The notes: generated from the sequence alone by a model not told the origin. A stretch of DNA of 14,625 nucleotides from an uncultured Mycoplasmatota bacterium (GCA_900554615.1 USIB01000029.1:1-14625), one strand, 5' to 3'; positions 6,296 to 14,468 are shown, counted from the stretch's first letter. A program made the numbers and translations.

Positions 6296-8228
6296 TTTTA
6301 GTTATTTAAAAGAAAATATTAAGAAGTCTAAAGCTATTATTCTTTTATGTATGTTATTACTTCCTATTCTTAATGGTATTATTCTTCTTATGCATGGTAG
6401 TACTGGTGATAATTTTGTTGCTAGTATTTATGATGTATCTGGTATTATATTATTTGGTATGTATATTATACCAATAGTTCTTTCTATTACTTTATTTAGT
6501 TTTATATATAAAAAGGGAGCAGTTGATTTTACTTTATCAATGCCCATTAATAAAAGACAAATATTTTTAACTAATACTATAGGTGGAATGGCTATTATAC
6601 TTATTATGCAAATTATTAATTTTATTGTTATGTTATTAGTTAGTTTAATATATAGTAATATTATTGTTTCTTATAAGATGTTATTTGATATTTTACTTAT
6701 GTATTCTATATCTTATATATTTGTATTTGTTTGTACTAATATTGCCGCTAGTGTATCTTCAAATAAGATTACAACAATAGTAGTTACTTTACTTATTATG
6801 TTTTTAATTCCATTTATTAGTACATTTATTAATTCTAATGCTTTTACTTATTATGGTAATAGTGATGTTAAAGTTGAATGTACGAGTGATAGTTGTAAGC
6901 CAAAAAATTATTATTGTGATACTGTTAAATGTGAAATAGATAAAAAGAATAATATTTATACTGCTAATATAAGAAAGTATGATAATGTTACTTATACTTT
7001 ACCTTATGAATTTATAAAAGATAATTTATTTGGATTTGAAAGTGATAATAGAGTAAATACTTCAATTATTAAGATGATTATACTTAGTATTATATATATA
7101 ATAGTTGGTACTATGTTATTTAATAATAAGAAGTTTGAGATTGTTGGTACTTCATTTAGAAGTGAGAAAGCACATATTTTAGTTAGAACTTTAACTACTA
7201 TTCCTATTGTATGTCTTGCTTATGTTGTACTTAAAAATAGTAGTATATCTAGTTATGATATCTTTTCTATTGCTTTACTGCTTGTACTTATATTTACTTA
7301 TTTAATTATATATGATTTGATTACAAGAAAGAAAGTTACTAATTTCTTTAAAATGGCTATTTGTTTAGCAATAGTTGGTGGTGTTACTACAGTAGTAGGA
7401 GCATTGGTGGATGTTGATAGTTATAGTATTAAGGCTAAAGATGTTAAAGAGATTTCTTTCTTAGATGATAACGGTAATGTTATTGGAAGTACTAAGAATA
7501 CAGAAGTTATTAATAATAGTATATCGTTACTTTTAGATACTGAAGCTTTAGAAAATTATACTTATAGCTATACTATTAAGACTAAAGTAAAAGGTAGTAC
7601 ATATCGTTTTAATATTTATACTACTAAAGATAATTATAATCATATTAATAATATTCTTATTAATGATAAAGAATTTAGTAAAGATTTTAATAAATATAAA
7701 AATAATGATATATTTGGTATTAAATATAAAGATGGTTATAATAGAACAAATGATAGTAATCTTTCTGATATGATTGTTAATAAATATAAAAATGATAAGA
7801 ATATATTTATGAATAATAATAGCGATAATGATTTATTTAATGTTACTCTTTATGTTTATAATGGCTTTAATGTAAAAGAAATTGACTTTGATGCAAGTGG
7901 AGATAAGAATTTAGAAGTTGGCCTTTTAAGATATTATAATGCTAATACTAAGAAGATGTTTAGTAAGATAAATAGTGATAATGATATATATAATTATTAT
8001 ATAGATGATACTTATTGTATATATAATTTTGAATATTATAATGAAATTAGTAAGTTTATTATAGATAATATAGATGATGATTTTGATATTAATAAAGATT
8101 ATGGTTACATTAGTACTTATACACATAATGGAAAAAATGTTTTTGTTACTAATAAAGTAGATGAACTTAATTTATTAAAAAGTAAATATGCTTCTCTTGA
8201 TACTGATGTAGTAATAGATGGGGAGTAG
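6273..8228 (+). CDS. ABC-2-type permease with large extracellular domain, YtrC/D-like
   Basis: 651 residues. Hydrophobic segments at about 21-41, 54-79, 102-128, 135-160, 165-187, 264-283, 303-320, 328-349 and 358-379 suggest nine membrane passes. Positive loops NNKKFE (284-289) and TRKKVTNFFK (351-360) fit the cytoplasmic side. This places residues 190-262, with Cys203, Cys208, Cys215 and Cys220, and the whole C-terminal part (about 380-651) outside the cell. SMPINKRQIF (89-98) resembles the cytoplasmic coupling segment of ABC-2 permeases. It overlaps the ATPase gene by 23 bases and has GGAGG at 6259-6263, nine bases before its ATG. The architecture recalls Firmicutes permeases annotated with a DUF6449 extracytoplasmic domain (from memory). 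In Bacillus the corresponding role is split between YtrC and YtrD. Codon use becomes extremely A/T-rich in the outer domain, which is Asn/Asp/Lys/Tyr-rich but uninterrupted. Confidence 0.85.
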   Translation: MSLTSLFNFSYLKENIKKSKAIILLCMLLLPILNGIILLMHGSTGDNFVASIYDVSGIILFGMYIIPIVLSITLFSFIYKKGAVDFTLSMPINKRQIFLTNTIGGMAIILIMQIINFIVMLLVSLIYSNIIVSYKMLFDILLMYSISYIFVFVCTNIAASVSSNKITTIVVTLLIMFLIPFISTFINSNAFTYYGNSDVKVECTSDSCKPKNYYCDTVKCEIDKKNNIYTANIRKYDNVTYTLPYEFIKDNLFGFESDNRVNTSIIKMIILSIIYIIVGTMLFNNKKFEIVGTSFRSEKAHILVRTLTTIPIVCLAYVVLKNSSISSYDIFSIALLLVLIFTYLIIYDLITRKKVTNFFKMAICLAIVGGVTTVVGALVDVDSYSIKAKDVKEISFLDDNGNVIGSTKNTEVINNSISLLLDTEALENYTYSYTIKTKVKGSTYRFNIYTTKDNYNHINNILINDKEFSKDFNKYKNNDIFGIKYKDGYNRTNDSNLSDMIVNKYKNDKNIFMNNNSDNDLFNVTLYVYNGFNVKEIDFDASGDKNLEVGLLRYYNANTKKMFSKINSDNDIYNYYIDDTYCIYNFEYYNEISKFIIDNIDDDFDINKDYGYISTYTHNGKNVFVTNKVDELNLLKSKYASLDTDVVIDGE

Positions 8229-8238
8229 GTGATTAGAG

Positions 8239-8604
8239 ATGAGACAGATTATGATTAATTTGGATTATCAAAGTAGAACTCCAATATATGAACAGATTGT
8301 TAATGGTATTGAGAAGTATGTGGCTTTAGGAATTCTTAAAGAGAAAACACAGATTCCTTCGATTAGGGAGATGGCTAGTAGTTTGGGAATTAATCCTAAT
8401 ACAGTTAAAAAGAGTTATGATATATTAGAGGGTAGAGGGGTTATTACCACTATTAGCACCAAAGGGACTTTTATATCAGAAGATACTAAGAAGGCTACTG
8501 ATGAAAAGATTAATAAAGAAATTAGTATTATTAGAGAAAAAATTGATGAACTTACTAAGATGGGTATTAGTTATGAAGAAGTTATAGAAAGGATAAAGAA
8601 ATGA
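8239..8604 (+). CDS. ytrA: GntR-family transcriptional repressor, YtrA subfamily
   Basis: 121 residues, the short form typical of YtrA regulators: a GntR winged helix-turn-helix (about 14-80) followed by a small helical dimerisation tail (about 85-121) with no large effector domain. Diagnostic segments are PIYEQI (15-20), IPSIREMASSLGINPNTVKKSY (39-60, helix-turn-helix) and LEGRGVIT with TKGTFIS (63-80, wing). The ATG at 8239 has AGGTGAT 5 bases upstream; the internal ATG at 8251 lacks a site. It follows the permease by 10 bases and overlaps the next ATPase gene by an ATGA, so it is made with both transporters. It very likely binds the palindrome at 5346-5370. In Bacillus, YtrA responds to cell-wall-active antibiotics that target lipid II; the inducer here is unknown. 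Confidence 0.92.
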   Translation: MRQIMINLDYQSRTPIYEQIVNGIEKYVALGILKEKTQIPSIREMASSLGINPNTVKKSYDILEGRGVITTISTKGTFISEDTKKATDEKINKEISIIREKIDELTKMGISYEEVIERIKK

Positions 8605-9281
8605 AAATATTAGAGGTTAAAGATTTATGTAAAAATTATGGTAAAGGTAGTACTTTAGTTAAGGCACTTGATGATGTATCTTTTTCAGTAGAAGAAGGAG
8701 AGTTTGTTGCAATTGTTGGTTCTTCTGGTAGTGGTAAATCAACACTTTTACATATTCTTGGAGCAGTTGATAAACCTACTAGTGGAAAAGTTATTATCGG
8801 GGAAGTTGATGTCTTTAAACAGAAAGATGATGCGTTATCGATATTTAGAAGAAGAAAAGTAGGACTTATATATCAATTTTATAATTTGATTCCTATTCTT
8901 AATGTTGAAGAGAATATGACTTTACCAATATTACTTGATGGTAAAAGTGTTGATAAGAAATATTTGAAGGAATTAATAGATATATTAGGATTAGAGAGAA
9001 GAGTTAATCATCTACCTAATGAACTTTCGGGAGGACAACAACAAAGGGTATCGATAGGTAGAGCACTTATATCTAGACCGGATATAATACTTGCTGATGA
9101 GCCTACTGGTAACTTGGATTCTAAATCTAGTAAAGAAATTATGGATTTATTAAAACTTTCTAATGAAAAATATAACCAAACTATTATTATGATTACTCAT
9201 GACTTGAATCTTGCTAAAGAGGCTAATAGAATTATTACTTTGGAAGATGGGCATATTGTTAAGGATGAGAAGATAAAATGA
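8601..9281 (+). CDS. ABC transporter ATP-binding protein, LolD/MacB/YtrE type
   Basis: 226 residues, the usual length of MacB-type ATPases that power FtsX-fold permeases. Walker A is GSSGSGKST (40-48), the Q-loop YQFYNLIP has Gln92, and the signature is LSGGQQQR (142-149). Walker B is IILADEPTGNLDS (162-174) and the switch histidine is His200. The motif ADEPTGNLDS is diagnostic of this subfamily. It works by mechanotransmission rather than classical transport, driving conformational change in the outer domains of its permease. The start overlaps the repressor stop by ATGA and its own stop overlaps the next ATG in the same way, so repressor, ATPase and permease are translationally coupled. It is clearly a different subfamily from the ATPase at 5399, so the operon holds two distinct ABC systems, as in ytrBCDEF. 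Confidence 0.95.
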   Translation: MKILEVKDLCKNYGKGSTLVKALDDVSFSVEEGEFVAIVGSSGSGKSTLLHILGAVDKPTSGKVIIGEVDVFKQKDDALSIFRRRKVGLIYQFYNLIPILNVEENMTLPILLDGKSVDKKYLKELIDILGLERRVNHLPNELSGGQQQRVSIGRALISRPDIILADEPTGNLDSKSSKEIMDLLKLSNEKYNQTIIMITHDLNLAKEANRIITLEDGHIVKDEKIK

Positions 9282-11821
9282 GTATAATGAATAAACTTAC
9301 GATTAAGAACTTGTGTCTTAATAAAAAGAGAACGATTGTTACTATTATTGGTATTATTTTATCGACTGCATTGATGGTTGGCATTGGATTACTTTTTTCT
9401 TCCTTTCAAGACTTGATGATTAGAGATACTATTAGTTATAATGTAAGATATGAGGCTTATTATGGTAATGTTGATTTAGAAAAAGTTAATAATATACAGG
9501 ATAAAGATTTTGATTATTTTTATGAGAAGCCAATTGGTTTTAGTAGAGTTTCTTCTAGTAACGAATATAAGCCTTATATTTATATTGTTGGGGTGAATAG
9601 TAAGTACTTTGATGAACTTAAACTAATGGAAGGTACTTTTCCTAGTAATGAAAATGAGATTGTTATATCTCATCATGCTATAACTAATGGTGAAATTAAT
9701 TATAAGGTAGGAGACTCTGTTACTTTTACTTATGGAAGTAGAAATATTGATGGAAAAATTACTTTAAGTAATAGTGATTATGTTGAAGGAGAGACTCTTG
9801 ATATTACTAATGAGGCTACTTATAAGATAGTAGGAATTGTAGAGAGAAGTAATTTTGAGAGTTATTCAGCATGTGGTTATATGGCCTTTACACTTGATGT
9901 AAATAATGATAAAGGGAATGTAAACTTATATGTTATGTTTAATAAGAATAAGAAGATTATTAAACAATCTGAAGAACTTGCAAAAGAGTTAGGTTATGAT
10001 GATTATATTAGTTATAATAGTACACTACTTGCTTTATATGGTGAGAGTACTTATGGGAATATAATGTCTACGATGGTTAGTATGATGACGATTATGCTGG
10101 CTTTAGTTAGTATTGGTTGTATTATTGTTATTTATAATTCTTTTGCTATTTCAGTAATGGAGAGAAAGAAAGAGTTTGGATTACTTTCTAGTGTTGGTGC
10201 CACTAGAAGGCAGTTATCACATACGGTATTTTTTGAAGCAGTTATAGTTGGTATAATTGGAATTGTTCTAGGAATAGTGGGTGCTTATATTGGTATAGGC
10301 TGTGTTGTTCTTGTTATTAATAATTTAATTAGTGATATTTTGGAATATAAATTATATCTTGTTACTAATCCTTTATTTATTATTATTCCTGTTGTATTTA
10401 TGATTTTGGTTATTGGTGTTTCTGCTTTTCTTCCTTCTAGAAGGGCAAGTAAGGTGTCTCCGATTGAGGCGATTAGACAAAATGATGATATTAAGATTAA
10501 TAAGAAGAAGATTAGAACAAGTAAACTAATTAATAAGTTATTTGGTGTAGAAGGGGAAATTGCTCTTAAGAATATTAAAAGAAATAAGAAGAAATATAGA
10601 GTTACTATTGTTAGTTTATTTATTAGTATTGTTTTATTTATATCATTTTCTTCATATATGAATTATACTTTAAATACTGCTAGTAGCGTTATGGGTGAAG
10701 TGCCTTATGATTATCAGATTAGTTATTTTGGTGATGATACTAATAATGATAAGGAAGCACTAAATAAAATTAATGAGATAGTTAAAAGTAGTGATGTTAA
10801 AGAATATGTTTCTTATGGTGTTGGTAATTTATCTATAATTGGTAATTATACTTATAGTGATGAATATCTTGACTTTTATAAGAGTGCTTATGGCGATGAT
10901 GGTATAAAGGCTTTAAATAATTTAAAATATCAATATATTTCTATTTTAGTACTAGATGATAATTCTTATAATAAATATAAAAAGTTAATTGGTTTAGATA
11001 AAGATAGTGTTATTTTACTTAATAAATTTAGGGGCGTTAGTTATGGTAATAATAAGAGAGTTAATTATAATATTCCAGTAATTAATAGTGGTGATATTAA
11101 TATTAAGATATGTAATTTTGATAATGATGAAGATACTACTAAGTATTGTAATAAGAATATAGATAATATTTTTGTTACTAATAAGTCTTTTGATTTGATT
11201 GAAGAGTTTTCTTATATGAGTGATTTTAAACTTATTGTTAATAAGAAGTTATATGATAGTATGTTTGGCGTTGATACTGATTATATTCAATTTAATATTT
11301 TAAGTGATAATACTAATAATATTGATAAGTTAACTAAAGAATTGGATAAATATAGTAATGTTAATTATACTAATATTAAAGAAGCTATGAAGCAAGCTAA
11401 TAATATGATTTTAGTAGTTAAAATACTTATGTATGGATTTATTAGTCTTGTTACTTTAATAGGAGTTACTTCGGTATTTAATACTATATCTACTAGTATG
11501 GCACTTAGAAAAAGAGAATTTGCGGTTCTTAGAAGTATAGGGCTTACTAATAGAGGGTTTAATAAGATTTTATTCTTTGAGAGTTTATTCTTTGGTATGA
11601 AGTCTTTATTATTTGCTATTCCTGTTAGTATAGGGGTTACTATTCTTATTCATTATTCTCTTGCTGATATGATGAGTATTAGTACGATTATTATTCCTTG
11701 GAAATATATTATTATATCTATTGTTTCTGTATTTTTGATTGTACTTCTTACTATGATGTATAGTACTAGTAAGATTAAAAAACATAATATTATAGAACAG
11801 ATAAGAGAAGAAAATATTTAA
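9278..11821 (+). CDS. FtsX-type ABC permease with two FtsX domains, YtrF-like role
   Basis: 847 residues in two repeated halves. The first has TM1 (about 19-41), an outer MacB-like domain (42-260) and three TMs (about 265-290, 315-350, 366-388). The FtsX cytoplasmic segment MERKKEFGLLSSVGATRRQL lies between TM2 and TM3, and SRRASKVSPIEAIRQ follows TM4. The second half has TM5 (about 442-462), a second outer domain (465-705) and three TMs (about 709-735, 765-790, 807-830) with the matching segment ALRKREFAVLRSIGLT. That is eight TMs and two large extracellular domains in one chain. Bacillus YtrF is a single-FtsX protein of about half this size (from memory), so this is a duplicated or different-lineage form. 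Such permeases act in envelope stress, peptide resistance or lipoprotein handling; the substrate cannot be inferred. Last gene of the operon; only 55 bases follow before the next gene. Confidence 0.9.
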   Translation: MSIMNKLTIKNLCLNKKRTIVTIIGIILSTALMVGIGLLFSSFQDLMIRDTISYNVRYEAYYGNVDLEKVNNIQDKDFDYFYEKPIGFSRVSSSNEYKPYIYIVGVNSKYFDELKLMEGTFPSNENEIVISHHAITNGEINYKVGDSVTFTYGSRNIDGKITLSNSDYVEGETLDITNEATYKIVGIVERSNFESYSACGYMAFTLDVNNDKGNVNLYVMFNKNKKIIKQSEELAKELGYDDYISYNSTLLALYGESTYGNIMSTMVSMMTIMLALVSIGCIIVIYNSFAISVMERKKEFGLLSSVGATRRQLSHTVFFEAVIVGIIGIVLGIVGAYIGIGCVVLVINNLISDILEYKLYLVTNPLFIIIPVVFMILVIGVSAFLPSRRASKVSPIEAIRQNDDIKINKKKIRTSKLINKLFGVEGEIALKNIKRNKKKYRVTIVSLFISIVLFISFSSYMNYTLNTASSVMGEVPYDYQISYFGDDTNNDKEALNKINEIVKSSDVKEYVSYGVGNLSIIGNYTYSDEYLDFYKSAYGDDGIKALNNLKYQYISILVLDDNSYNKYKKLIGLDKDSVILLNKFRGVSYGNNKRVNYNIPVINSGDINIKICNFDNDEDTTKYCNKNIDNIFVTNKSFDLIEEFSYMSDFKLIVNKKLYDSMFGVDTDYIQFNILSDNTNNIDKLTKELDKYSNVNYTNIKEAMKQANNMILVVKILMYGFISLVTLIGVTSVFNTISTSMALRKREFAVLRSIGLTNRGFNKILFFESLFFGMKSLLFAIPVSIGVTILIHYSLADMMSISTIIIPWKYIIISIVSVFLIVLLTMMYSTSKIKKHNIIEQIREENI

Positions 11822-11852
11822 AAAAATACTTTCTTTTTCTTTTACTTTGATA

Positions 11853-11858
11853 TATAAT
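11853..11858 (+). promoter_or_regulatory. Possible -10 element before the zinc-ribbon gene
   Basis: TATAAT lies 18 bases before the ATG at 11877, with GAGGAG at 11865-11870. The -35 position (about 11830-11835, TTTCTT) is a poor match and the leader would be very short. No terminator hairpin is evident in the 55-base gap after the ytr-like operon, so read-through is also possible. Confidence 0.35.
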
Positions 11859-11876
11859 TAAATTGAGGAGAGTGAT

Positions 11877-12563
11877 ATGATGGCTAAGTTTTGTTCTAAT
11901 TGTGGGAATGAACTTCCAGAAAATGCTGGTATGTGTGTTAAGTGTGGAGTTATGATTAACGATACTAGTAGTCAAAAAAATAAGAAGAAAGGTTTTCCTG
12001 TTTGGGCTATTGTGTTAATAGTGGTTTTTTGTATAATTATTCTTCCTATAGTTATTCTTGTTCTTCTTGCTATTCTTTGCTTTAATTATATAGAAAAAAG
12101 TGATATTAATATTGAGGATTATATTAATGAGATTGTTTCTGTTAGGGGAACGATAGGGGATAGTTTAACTGATGGAGATATTAAGATTACACTTACTTCT
12201 GTTGAAAAATATGATGAAATTGAATTAGATGGTGTAAGTAGTAAGCCTACTGAAGGATATGAATATTTGGTTTTATTTTTTGATGTTCAAAATATTTCTG
12301 ATGAAGTTTTATATGTATCTACTTATAATTTTAGTGGGAAAGTTGATTTTAATATAATTGATAGTAAAGTTTTTGATGGTACTATTAATAATAATAAAAT
12401 GCTTGGTTCTAATATTAAATCAGGAGATGGCACGACAGGATTTGTTCTTTATGAAGTTCCTACTGGATGGAAGAACTTTACAATTCAATATAAGGAAAAC
12501 TCTTTTGATAGAGAAAGTATTACATTTGATATTGCTAATGATGATAGTAATAGTGAAGTGTAG
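11877..12563 (+). CDS. Zinc-ribbon membrane protein with DUF4352-like extracellular domain
   Basis: 228 residues. The N-terminal zinc ribbon has two CxxC pairs, Cys6/Cys9 and Cys20/Cys23, in the pattern KFCSNCGNELP-EN-AGMCVKCG. A KNKKKG stop-transfer stretch and a single hydrophobic helix (about 42-69) follow. The remaining ~150 residues are a predicted outer domain with GDIKITLTSVEKYDE and YLVLFFDVQNISDEVLYVS, which match the immunoglobulin-like DUF4352 fold of Firmicutes surface proteins. The ribbon should be cytoplasmic and the beta domain outside. Function is unknown; such proteins are often small membrane or lipoprotein-like accessory factors. ATG 11877 and 11880 are adjacent; the GAGGAG-to-ATG distance is 6 or 9 bases, so either may be used. 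It is 17 bases from the next gene, probably in one operon. Confidence 0.8.
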   Translation: MMAKFCSNCGNELPENAGMCVKCGVMINDTSSQKNKKKGFPVWAIVLIVVFCIIILPIVILVLLAILCFNYIEKSDINIEDYINEIVSVRGTIGDSLTDGDIKITLTSVEKYDEIELDGVSSKPTEGYEYLVLFFDVQNISDEVLYVSTYNFSGKVDFNIIDSKVFDGTINNNKMLGSNIKSGDGTTGFVLYEVPTGWKNFTIQYKENSFDRESITFDIANDDSNSEV

Positions 12564-12580
12564 TTTTTTGGGAGAATATT

Positions 12581-13276
12581 ATGAATATTGTTGATGTTAT
12601 TATTATATTATTACTTATAGTTGGTGGTATTTCTGGCTTTAAGGCTGGGGTTATTAGAAAACTTGCTGACTTTGTTGGTTTATTTGCAGTTATTATACTT
12701 GCATTTTATTTAAAAAATTATTTGTCTGTTATTATGTATGAGAACTTGCCATTTTTTAATTTCTTTGGACTTATTAATGGGATAAATGCTCTTAATATTT
12801 TACTTTATGAAGTTATTGCTTTTTTGGTAATTTTTACTGTTCTTTTGGTAATACTTAGAGTAGTTCTTATGTTAACTGGTTTTATTGAGAAGATACTTAA
12901 GGCTACGATTATTTTTAGTATTCCTTCTAAGATACTTGGTATTTTTGTTGGAGTTATAGAGATGTATGTATGGATATTTATAGCACTTGTTATTGCTACT
13001 TTACCTATATTTGATTCTTCATTTTTAAAGGGTTCTAAGATGTCTAATTATATTCTTGATAATACTTTAGTTTTATCTAGTGTTTCTGAAGAAATTACGG
13101 ATACTTATGGTGATGTATATAGTATAATTAATAATAGAAAGGGTAAAACTAATGAAGAGATGAATGAAGAGATACTTAAGGTTTTAATTGATAAGAATGT
13201 TGTTACCAAAGATTCTGCTAAAAAGTTAGTAGATCAGAAAAAGATACATATTAATGATATGTCAATTATTGAATAG
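12581..13276 (+). CDS. CvpA-family integral membrane protein
   Basis: 231 residues. The N-terminal MNIVDVIIILLLIVGGISGFKAGVI matches the CvpA start (N-x-x-D-x-I-I-x-x-x-x-x-x-x-x-G-x-x-x-G), followed by a glycine-containing second helix. Hydrophobic segments lie at about 3-22, 28-47, 74-103 and 117-144. A hydrophilic tail (about 150-231) with repeated Lys/Glu, including NEEMNEEILKVLIDKN, is probably cytoplasmic. CvpA proteins were first linked to colicin V production and are now tied to envelope homeostasis in several bacteria; the biochemical role is not known. The ATG has GGGAG at 12570-12574, 6 bases upstream. It sits between the zinc-ribbon gene and the thioredoxin gene with gaps of 17 and 11 bases, consistent with one transcript. 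Confidence 0.82.
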   Translation: MNIVDVIIILLLIVGGISGFKAGVIRKLADFVGLFAVIILAFYLKNYLSVIMYENLPFFNFFGLINGINALNILLYEVIAFLVIFTVLLVILRVVLMLTGFIEKILKATIIFSIPSKILGIFVGVIEMYVWIFIALVIATLPIFDSSFLKGSKMSNYILDNTLVLSSVSEEITDTYGDVYSIINNRKGKTNEEMNEEILKVLIDKNVVTKDSAKKLVDQKKIHINDMSIIE

Positions 13277-13287
13277 AGGAGGTTATT

Positions 13288-13581
13288 ATGGGTTTGATTC
13301 ATTATGAAGAGGGTTTTGATAAATTGATAGAGAAGAAAGCAATAGTAGATTTTTATGCTACTTGGTGTGGTCCTTGTAAGATGTTTGGACCTGTATTTGA
13401 AGATGTTTCTCTTAAGAATGATATTAATTTTGTTAAGGTTGATGTTGATAAGTATAGTGAGATTGCAAGGAAATATGGGGTTATGACTATTCCGACAGTT
13501 ATTTTATTTAAAGATGGGGTAGAAGTTAAGAGAAATATTGGATTTATGTCAGAAGAAGAACTTAGTAAATTTTTAAAGTAA
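13288..13581 (+). CDS. trxA: Thioredoxin
   Basis: 97 residues, slightly shorter than the usual 103-110. The classical active site WCGPC is at residues 26-30 (Cys27, Cys30) after VDFYAT, and the cis-proline is Pro69 in MTIPT. VKVDVDKY and GFMSEEELSKFL match the central strand and last helix. No signal peptide is seen, so it is cytoplasmic and would serve as a general disulfide reductant with thioredoxin reductase, which is not in this window. AGGAGGT lies 4 bases before the ATG. It ends the zinc-ribbon/CvpA/thioredoxin cluster. Whether it is the main cellular thioredoxin or a dedicated partner is not known; the short form lacks part of the N-terminal strand. Confidence 0.95.
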   Translation: MGLIHYEEGFDKLIEKKAIVDFYATWCGPCKMFGPVFEDVSLKNDINFVKVDVDKYSEIARKYGVMTIPTVILFKDGVEVKRNIGFMSEEELSKFLK

Positions 13582-13600
13582 ATTACTAATTCTTTTTTTT
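13562..13600 (+). terminator. Weak intrinsic terminator after thioredoxin
   Basis: TTAGTAA (13562-13568) pairs with TTACTAA (13583-13589), extended by TTT/AAA across one bulged A with a 7-nt loop. A tract of ten T interrupted by one C (13590-13600) follows. The stem is all A/T except one G-C pair, and it overlaps the end of the coding region. The T-run makes it credible but it is weak. Confidence 0.5.
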
Positions 13601-13612
13601 GTGAAAAATATA

Positions 13613-13641
13613 TTGATTTTCTTTTAGTTTTTTGGTATGAT
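13613..13641 (+). promoter_or_regulatory. Extended -10 promoter of the secreted-protein gene
   Basis: TTGATT (13613-13618), a 17-base spacer and TATGAT (13636-13641), with TGG immediately before the -10 giving an extended -10. Transcription should start near 13648. AGGAGGA at 13658-13664 lies 9 bases before the ATG. The gene therefore has its own transcription unit. Confidence 0.75.
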
Positions 13642-13673
13642 TATTATGATAGAAGAGAGGAGGATATATATTT

Positions 13674-14468
13674 ATGGAAAAAGAAGATAAGAGAGGAATA
13701 TTTTTTGGTGTTATAGGAGTTCTTACTTTAATAGTAGCAATTATAGGGGCATCATTTGCTTATTTTACTATTAATGCTAGTAGTAGTAAAAATGCTGTTA
13801 CTGTTAATGCTGCTACTGTAAAGATTGTTTATAGTGAAGGTGATAAAATTGCAATGGATGGTTTAATACCTGCTACTAGAGATGATGCTATAGAGGCTTT
13901 ACAAAGAGGTTTAAGAGGTGATACTTATAAGGTTAATGAGGCAGATGTTCCATATACTCCTTGTAAAGATGATAATAATTATACTGTTTGTGGTTATTAT
14001 GAATTTTCACTTAAGAATGATGGAGATAATCCTGTTGAATTAAAGGCTTATATTACTCCTGAACAACTTGCTGCAGCAGTGGTTGATGAAGAGAATTCAG
14101 AAAATAATAAACCTGCTGAAATTGGTTTTAGAAACCTAAACTATATCTTATTTGATAGAACTGCTATTAAGGGTACTACTCCACTTGATTTAGCAAATAA
14201 TGGAACTGAAGTTTATGCTGGCGTTGTACCATTTGATGCTGATAATAATCTTTATGATACTAAGGGATTTGGTATTTTAGGTGAAGATATTAATAAGACT
14301 TTATCTATTGCAGGAAAAGGTGTTGAAACTAAGAAATATCGTTTATTTATTTGGTTAAATGATACTAATGATAGTTCTAATGATTTAGAACAAGGTGCTA
14401 CATTTAAGGGTACTATTCATATTGATTTACCAGGTACTGAAGGAAAAATTCATGGTGTTGTAGAATAA
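13674..14468 (+). CDS. Secreted protein with SipW/TasA-like signal region
   Basis: 264 residues. A charged start (MEKEDKRG) precedes a hydrophobic segment (about 9-29) ending GASFAYFT, with NAVTVNAATVKI just after it. This resembles the TasA/camelysin (CalY) family processed by the SipW signal peptidase, where an A-Y-F motif marks the cleavage region, so maturation after Ala29 is plausible. The mature part is predicted beta-rich: YYEFSLKNDGDNPVELKAYI, a Cys97/Cys106 pair that could form a disulfide, and a final strand block KKYRLFIWLND then FKGTIHIDL. No C-terminal anchor helix is present. Likely a surface or matrix fibre-like protein, but sequence similarity is limited to the signal region and general strand pattern, and no SipW gene lies in the window. 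It has its own promoter and terminator, suggesting independent high expression. A pilin-like alternative remains open. Confidence 0.7.
   Translation: MEKEDKRGIFFGVIGVLTLIVAIIGASFAYFTINASSSKNAVTVNAATVKIVYSEGDKIAMDGLIPATRDDAIEALQRGLRGDTYKVNEADVPYTPCKDDNNYTVCGYYEFSLKNDGDNPVELKAYITPEQLAAAVVDEENSENNKPAEIGFRNLNYILFDRTAIKGTTPLDLANNGTEVYAGVVPFDADNNLYDTKGFGILGEDINKTLSIAGKGVETKKYRLFIWLNDTNDSSNDLEQGATFKGTIHIDLPGTEGKIHGVVE

Noticed and set aside
7620..8060. Low-complexity A/T-rich tract in the permease gene as a sign of decay
   Set aside because: The frame is intact through it and into the next gene with a normal stop; Asn/Asp/Tyr-rich outer domains are common in such genomes.
7926..8126. Minus-strand open frame inside the ABC-2 permease gene
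   Set aside because: An Ile-rich translation of AT-rich antisense sequence; a composition artefact.
14427..14444. LPGTEG near the C-terminus as a sortase anchor
   Set aside because: It lacks the LPxTG spacing and there is no following hydrophobic helix or positive tail.
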